Below are positions 6,527 to 10,475 of a DNA stretch of 10,475 nt, one piece after another. Position 1 is the stretch's first letter. Each line of letters starts with the position of its first letter. Made by a program: the position numbers and the translations under genes. This DNA is from Cenarchaeum sp. SB0662_bin_33. Its GTDB lineage: Archaea > Thermoproteota > Nitrososphaeria > Nitrososphaerales > Nitrosopumilaceae. The DNA is taken from assembly GCA_009840065.1 (NCBI GenBank), contig VXON01000104.1:1-10475 (forward strand), written 5' to 3'. The notes below the pieces were generated by a model, which ran no database searches, was not told the DNA's origin, and worked only from the letters and a program-made list of their open reading frames with translations.

Positions 6527-9514
6527 ATGGAGCTGGACTCTGCCCAAAGAAATGCAGTTTCGCATATGGGTGGGCCACTAAGGGTAAAGGCAGGGCCAGG
6601 TTCCGGAAAGACTCATGTAATAGTTGAAAGGGTCGCCAAGCTGGTAAGCAGTGGCGTTGAACCCGAGTCAATACTATGCATGACTTTTACTGAGAAGGCC
6701 GCCGATGTGATGCGGCGGCGACTGCAGGAAAAAGAGGCGGCCAATGTCTGGGTTGGAACAATACATGCCCTATGCTTGGAGATATTAAAGGATAACAGCA
6801 TTACGACAGGCATATCAGATGAGACCATAGTGTTTAGTGAGATGGCCGGACTGGTATGGTGTGTCTGGAATATCAACAAGTTTGGTATCGACACGGATGT
6901 AATAGATCTGAGCCGGGGAGTTGAGAATAAATCCCTAAACATGCTAAAAGCCATTCGCCTAGCAAAGCGTGAGATGATAACAGCCGATGATTTGGAGGAG
7001 TATGTACAGAGCAGGGATGATCTTCCACAACTAAAAGAGTTGCTGAAGGTATATCGTGCCTATGAGGAGTACAAAAAGGAGAAGGATCTCATAGACTATG
7101 AAGATATGGTGGTGATGGCAGTAAGGCACCTACAGCAGAATGCCGAGCTTCTAGAGCGCTACAGGGAAAGGTTTCGGCATGTGTTAGTTGATGAGTTCCA
7201 GGACAATAACTACGCCCAGTTTGTGCTCGCGGATCTGCTTGCGGACAGAAACATCATGGTTGTCGGTGATGAGGATCAGTCCATAATGGGTTTTCAGGGT
7301 GCTTTTGGTGGTATATTTGAAGAGTTTGCAGGTACATACAAAGACCAGACATCCCTCACGCTGGAGCGAAACTATAGGTGTTCGGGTAACATATCTGCCC
7401 TATCAGTCGAACTCCTAAGGGCGGACCTGGACATAGAGCCCAAGGAGTTGTTTACGGAGAATGATGATGGCGATCCAATAACGGTGGTGGCCACATCCAA
7501 CGAGGAGACCGAACGCCGGTTTGTCGCAGAAGAGATAACAAAACTGGGCATGCCACACAGGGAGATAGCCATACTCTGTAAAACAAATCGAGAGTGTCAG
7601 AAATTTGCTGAAACACTTCGGGGGAACGGCATTCCCGCTACCCTAGCACATGTAGGGGACATAACACGCAACTCCATGGTTGCCGAGATAATGTCATTGC
7701 TAAAAATAGCCGACTCGCCGCAGACATCAGGGCGCGAGATATCACACATATTAAAGATTGGTGGCATACACGAGTATAATATTCGTGATTTGAACGGAAG
7801 GGCCCGGGATCATCAGGATGATGTTGTTGATGGCGTATTCTCCGCACTTGAGAGTTATTCGGGTTCGGACCAGAATGTAGAGATTCAGGAGATAAAGGGT
7901 AGGCTGCAGGAGTTGGTGGATTATGCAAAATCAGGAACACTGTTAGGTACATTACACAGAGTAATGAATGAGTATACCGATTCTTACAGGAAGAATGCCA
8001 ACTCGGACGAATATGATGCGGCTAGGAACCTGACACTCCTCAATAAGTTATACAGTATAGCGGAGGACTACACCAACCACTATGATGATAAGAGGTTCTC
8101 AGATTTTATAGAATATCTGGGTTTTGCCGAATATGCCGATATTGGAACTATGGATGCCGAATATGCCGATACCGTCGATGCAGTGAATATAATGACCATA
8201 CACAAGAGTAAGGGCAAGGAGTTTCAAGTCGTGTTTGTTACAGGCCTCTATGATGACGGCCTACCTAGCAAATACAGGCCCGATAAATTTGAAATTCCAC
8301 CAGAACTACTACAAGGCAAAGGCCGGATACGGGACCCGGAAAGAGCGCATGTACTTGAGCAGCGACGTCTGTTGTATGTGGCAATGACCAGAGCCAAGAA
8401 GGTATTATACATGACATATCCAAGGCAGGTTGGAGATAGTAAAAAGGAGAGGTCTCAGTCCGTATTTCTAGATGATTTGGAGCATCTAAACAATCCGCGC
8501 ATGCTATCAGTACAGTACACTAGAATCACGCAGAATGGTCTACCCCCCAAAGATGAGCTTGAGGCAGAAAAATTCCGCATTCAGGAGGATGCGTGCAAGG
8601 CCATACGGGAATCCCGTCCGGAGGCGGCCATCCGCAATATCATACACATGGCCAAAATATCGCATGTGCAGAAAAGCGGTACCGGTGATGATTTTGATCC
8701 CAGTGCACTTTTAGATGTGAATGCAGATGGGATGGATATACCCCCAATGCCAAGGATTCGACTGTTAAACAGTGAGAGTCTCACATTGTCCGCCACAGAT
8801 ATAGACACATACCAGAAATGTCCGCTACAATTCAAGTATCGTAAGATTCTAAAGGTACCTGAAGGGCCCATCAGCATATACCTAAAGAAGGGAAGTGCCG
8901 TACATGGGGCCATACAAAAACTGTCCATCTATGAGCTGAAGAAGCAAAAGCCAGATGTAGAAAAGGTCAAAGACGGGGCTAAGAAATACATGAATGTTGT
9001 CCGGTACAGGTACAATAGACAGACATTTGAGAGACACTATACGTCGGTGGAGGAGAGCATAGACCAATACATCAGATGGAATGATGCCTCGACAAATAAT
9101 CTGGAGGGTAGCGAGGTCAAGTTTGATATTGTGATAGATGGTATAACTTATAGGGGTAAAATAGACAGGATTGAGACTGATGCGGATGGTAATTATATTG
9201 TGATAGACTTCAAGACCGGATCAAGCATAATTACAAAAAAAGATGTAATGATTCATCCACAGACTAACATCTATGCGGCCGCCATCAGGGAAAAGTATGG
9301 TGTGTTGCCGGTCAGGGTCTCGTTATATTATCTGGAGAAGGACAGATCTCGTGACTATATGGTAGACGAGGAGTCACTAAAAGCTGGACTTGGCATAGTA
9401 CAAGAGTGCGCCCACAACATAGTACAGGAAAACTTTGATGCCACGCCCGGTTATGCTGTCTGCAAGCTTTGCTCATACACACACATCTGCCCATCGGCCG
9501 TATCCACATACTAG
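6527..9514 (+). CDS. UvrD-type helicase fused to RecB/AddB-like Fe-S nuclease
   Basis: This 995-residue enzyme combines a superfamily 1A DNA helicase with a C-terminal nuclease. Helicase motifs in order: LDSAQRNAV (Q motif, 3-11), GPGSGKT (Walker A, 23-29), CMTFTEKAA (Ia), WVGTIHALCLEIL (Ib), VDEFQD (II, 221-226), GDEDQS (III, 247-252), LERNYR (IV), TIHKSKGKEF (V, 557-566) and VAMTRAKK (VI, 618-625). The nuclease part shows H793, D880 in RGKIDRI, D894 and K896 in IDFKTG, and Q912/Y916 in QTNIY, the RecB-family PD-(D/E)XK set. Cys765 (YQKCPLQFKY) plus Cys979, Cys982 and Cys988 (VCKLCSYTHIC) match the Fe-S staple of AddB, AdnA/B and Cas4 nucleases. The expected role is ATP-driven unwinding and resection of DNA ends for recombinational repair. 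It stands alone, with no partner subunit next to it. A 30-bp internal duplication (8126-8185) lies before motif V. Confidence 0.93.
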   Translation: MELDSAQRNAVSHMGGPLRVKAGPGSGKTHVIVERVAKLVSSGVEPESILCMTFTEKAADVMRRRLQEKEAANVWVGTIHALCLEILKDNSITTGISDETIVFSEMAGLVWCVWNINKFGIDTDVIDLSRGVENKSLNMLKAIRLAKREMITADDLEEYVQSRDDLPQLKELLKVYRAYEEYKKEKDLIDYEDMVVMAVRHLQQNAELLERYRERFRHVLVDEFQDNNYAQFVLADLLADRNIMVVGDEDQSIMGFQGAFGGIFEEFAGTYKDQTSLTLERNYRCSGNISALSVELLRADLDIEPKELFTENDDGDPITVVATSNEETERRFVAEEITKLGMPHREIAILCKTNRECQKFAETLRGNGIPATLAHVGDITRNSMVAEIMSLLKIADSPQTSGREISHILKIGGIHEYNIRDLNGRARDHQDDVVDGVFSALESYSGSDQNVEIQEIKGRLQELVDYAKSGTLLGTLHRVMNEYTDSYRKNANSDEYDAARNLTLLNKLYSIAEDYTNHYDDKRFSDFIEYLGFAEYADIGTMDAEYADTVDAVNIMTIHKSKGKEFQVVFVTGLYDDGLPSKYRPDKFEIPPELLQGKGRIRDPERAHVLEQRRLLYVAMTRAKKVLYMTYPRQVGDSKKERSQSVFLDDLEHLNNPRMLSVQYTRITQNGLPPKDELEAEKFRIQEDACKAIRESRPEAAIRNIIHMAKISHVQKSGTGDDFDPSALLDVNADGMDIPPMPRIRLLNSESLTLSATDIDTYQKCPLQFKYRKILKVPEGPISIYLKKGSAVHGAIQKLSIYELKKQKPDVEKVKDGAKKYMNVVRYRYNRQTFERHYTSVEESIDQYIRWNDASTNNLEGSEVKFDIVIDGITYRGKIDRIETDADGNYIVIDFKTGSSIITKKDVMIHPQTNIYAAAIREKYGVLPVRVSLYYLEKDRSRDYMVDEESLKAGLGIVQECAHNIVQENFDATPGYAVCKLCSYTHICPSAVSTY
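8126..8185 (+). repeat. 30-bp tandem duplication inside the helicase gene
   Basis: GCCGAATATGCCGATA occurs at 8126-8141 and again at 8156-8171, exactly 30 bp apart. The encoded peptides are AEYADIGTMD (residues 534-543) and AEYADTVDAV (544-553), just before helicase motif V. The first half of the unit is identical and the second half has diverged. The frame is kept. Confidence 0.6.
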
Positions 9515-9577
9515 GATTTGTGCATAATGCCTAATGATATGCATGGGATGCCCAAGGGCATGATATAATCAAGATCA

Positions 9578-9712
9578 TCAATCATGGTGGCAATCTGATA
9601 TATATCCTTCTGTGGCCACCATAGCGGCTGAGCCGGGGCCAAGCAAGAACAGATTTGAGACTAAATTCCCCATCTTTCCCTGTGCATTTATGCTAGTATA
9701 CACCAGCCGCAT
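9578..9712 (-). CDS. possible small hydrophobic protein, 44 residues
   Basis: This open frame starts at ATG 9712 and ends at TGA 9578. It encodes a 44-residue peptide with a polar N-terminus (MRLVYTSINAQGKMGN), a hydrophobic middle (LVSNLFLLGPGSAAMVA) and an acidic, Cys/His end (SDCHHD). Composition and codons look protein-like and similar to the neighbours. Upstream, about 23-30 nt from the ATG, the minus strand has an AT-rich ACAAAATT that is only a weak TATA candidate. I recognise no family. It is convergent with the helicase gene. It could equally be a chance frame in decayed DNA next to the mobile element. Confidence 0.3.
   Translation of the reverse strand: MRLVYTSINAQGKMGNLVSNLFLLGPGSAAMVATEGYISDCHHD
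9584..9622. repeat. 8-bp perfect inverted repeat, 23-nt spacer
   Basis: ATGGTGGC (9584-9591) pairs with GCCACCAT (9615-9622). It lies 70 bp beyond the helicase stop and could form a stem-loop in its 3' UTR. It lacks the T-tract expected of an archaeal terminator, and it also falls inside the possible small coding frame on the other strand. Confidence 0.35.
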
Positions 9713-9752
9713 TTTCAAGAGTCACACCCGGACCAAATTTTGTAGTTTTTTG

Positions 9753-9908
9753 GAAAGTGTTTTGCTTTTTGAATAGTCAATGATTGTTATTCAATACCAA
9801 AAAATCGTTTTTAACATCCATGACTGGTAATAAAAACCATTAATTTTTCATTTGGTGCACACGTCATCGTTTTTACGCACGTTCAACTTCAAAAAGCAAA
9901 ACACTTTC
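9753..9908. mobile_element. 156-bp MITE-like element with 21-bp terminal inverted repeats
   Basis: The left end, GAAAGTGTTTTGCTTTTT followed by GAA (9753-9773), is matched perfectly by its reverse complement at 9888-9908. The interior is AT-rich and has no coding frame. It includes a near-palindrome (9769-9794, arms TTGAATA/TATTCAA around CAAT-G-ATTG) and two copies of ATCGTTTTTA (9804-9813 and 9866-9875). Size, perfect terminal repeats and lack of genes fit a miniature inverted-repeat element. No target-site duplication is visible: the left flank ends GTTTTTTG and the right flank begins ACATTATC. The right end coincides with the point where the transposase-like pseudogene stops. It could instead be a strong stem-loop or two fused insertion-sequence ends. 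Confidence 0.6.
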
Positions 9909-10475
9909 ACATTATCGTTGTTCTAAAGAGCCCTTTTGGTAGTACGCTGGGGGGCTTGCAGAGTGTTGCTTGCGGCAACTCGCAGTATCTTCGCATTATG
10001 GTCCACTCCGTTTTTGTCCACAGCCCATCCGCAACATTCTCTGTTTTACGCGTATACGAGCCTGTCGGATTTAAAAGTGCGCTGCCACAGGTAGGGCAGA
10101 ATGTCAGGTCGACCATTTTTTTGTACTGTGAAAAATTCGTACAAATCAGAATAGTCGGGTTTACTTCTCTTTGTATACTGGCGCGGGTACTCTTTGTATT
10201 TGCGTACGTTATAACTTCGGGAGTTTCTCCCACCACGCTTACGTGTTCTACCCTGTGAGGCTCCCTCTTCTAGTTCTTTTATTCTATTCTGCAGCTATCC
10301 TTTTGCACAATCTCCTCCCTCAAATGGGCAATCATCATTTCATGCTCTGTAATCACCTTTTCCTGTGCATCAAACTTTTTGCCCAAAAACCCTACTGATA
10401 TCATCCTGATTTGACCAGTCGTATGAACCAAGCTTTTTTCACAATATGATCAGTCAAAATCAAACCATCCAACAC
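9907..10475 (-). pseudogene. broken transposase-like gene with zinc ribbon
   Basis: No single frame is intact, but protein-like stretches follow each other in order on the minus strand. From 10475, one frame gives HIVKKAWFIRLVKSG and then a stop. A second (10404-10279) gives KKFDAQEKVITEHEMMIAHL, a coiled-coil-like segment ending QKDS. A third (10294 to about 10120) gives RIKELEEGASQGRTRKRGGR and continues to YSDLYEFFTVQKN. At an A7 run (about 10117-10123) the sense moves to a fourth stretch: DLTFCPTCGSALLNPTGSYT, then WTIMRRYCELPQATLCKPPS and VLPKG. Coil, basic region, CPTCG zinc ribbon, RRYC and PP.VLP resemble the N-terminal half of DDE transposases. The catalytic domain is absent; the frame stops at 9907, the edge of the inverted-repeat element. 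The exact insertion-sequence family is unknown, and the 5' part lies beyond the window. Confidence 0.5.

Noticed and set aside
9548..9561. Hairpin ATGCCC-AA-GGGCAT after the helicase stop as a terminator
   Set aside because: A two-base loop cannot form a stable hairpin as written, and no T-tract follows. Archaeal termination relies mainly on T-runs, so I do not call it.
9515..9650. C/D-box sRNA suggested by TGATGAT on the minus strand
   Set aside because: No matching D box CTGA lies at a suitable distance on the same strand, and no C'/D' pair is present.
9927..10048. Alternative reading of the remnant in another minus frame, NRECCGWAVDKNGVDHNAKI, as a TnpB-like zinc-finger tail
   Set aside because: It would place CCGW after CPTCG and looks briefly like an OrfB/TnpB end, but it lacks a proper CxxC pair and a stop precedes it. 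The other frame gives the better RRYC...PPSVLPKG pattern. It cannot be fully excluded without a homology search.
9956..10258. 100-codon plus-strand frame opposite the transposase remnant
   Set aside because: It is the antisense of the zinc-ribbon stretch. Its composition is not protein-like and it has no promoter or recognisable motif.

Overview
The window reads as a piece of a Thaumarchaeota (Nitrososphaerota) genome, probably a Nitrosopumilales-like lineage. Four things support this. It carries Tsr3 (archaeal/eukaryotic), a Sec61-beta subunit and a DUF2070 membrane protein (archaea-only family). The main transcription units also have a TATA-like box roughly 23-33 nt upstream of the start codon, with no Shine-Dalgarno, which is the layout of leaderless archaeal transcripts.

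Layout from left to right. Bases 1-160 are a promoter region. A two-gene operon follows (161-1146, +): a single-pass membrane protein of unknown function, overlapping by ATGA with tsr3. Convergent to it is a large GTG-started, membrane-anchored family-5 solute-binding protein (1175-3607, -). In this protein the two halves of the usual fold appear in swapped order. A divergent promoter region (3608-3842) serves that gene and a small HTH plus PD-(D/E)XK nuclease-like protein (3843-4460, +). The nuclease gene overlaps by 17 bp the 3' end of a sec61-beta/DUF2070 operon (6342-4444, -). A second divergent promoter region (6343-6526) separates that operon from a 995-residue UvrD-type helicase fused to a RecB/AddB-type nuclease with four iron-sulfur-type cysteines (6527-9514, +).

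The last kilobase differs from the compact left part. It holds a possible 44-codon gene (9712-9578, -). Next is a 156-bp non-coding element bounded by perfect 21-bp terminal inverted repeats (9753-9908). Last come the remains of a transposase-like zinc-ribbon gene (about 10475-9907, -), broken into several reading frames and cut off at the element boundary. This is a decayed mobile-element zone next to the helicase-nuclease.

The genes fall into housekeeping functions (rRNA modification, protein translocation, peptide or oligomer uptake) and DNA processing (helicase-nuclease, nuclease-like protein). No complete new defence or biosynthetic system is evident. The best second-look items are the permuted solute-binding protein, the inverted-repeat element with the shattered transposase, the metal-site-like motifs in DUF2070 and the helicase-nuclease fusion.
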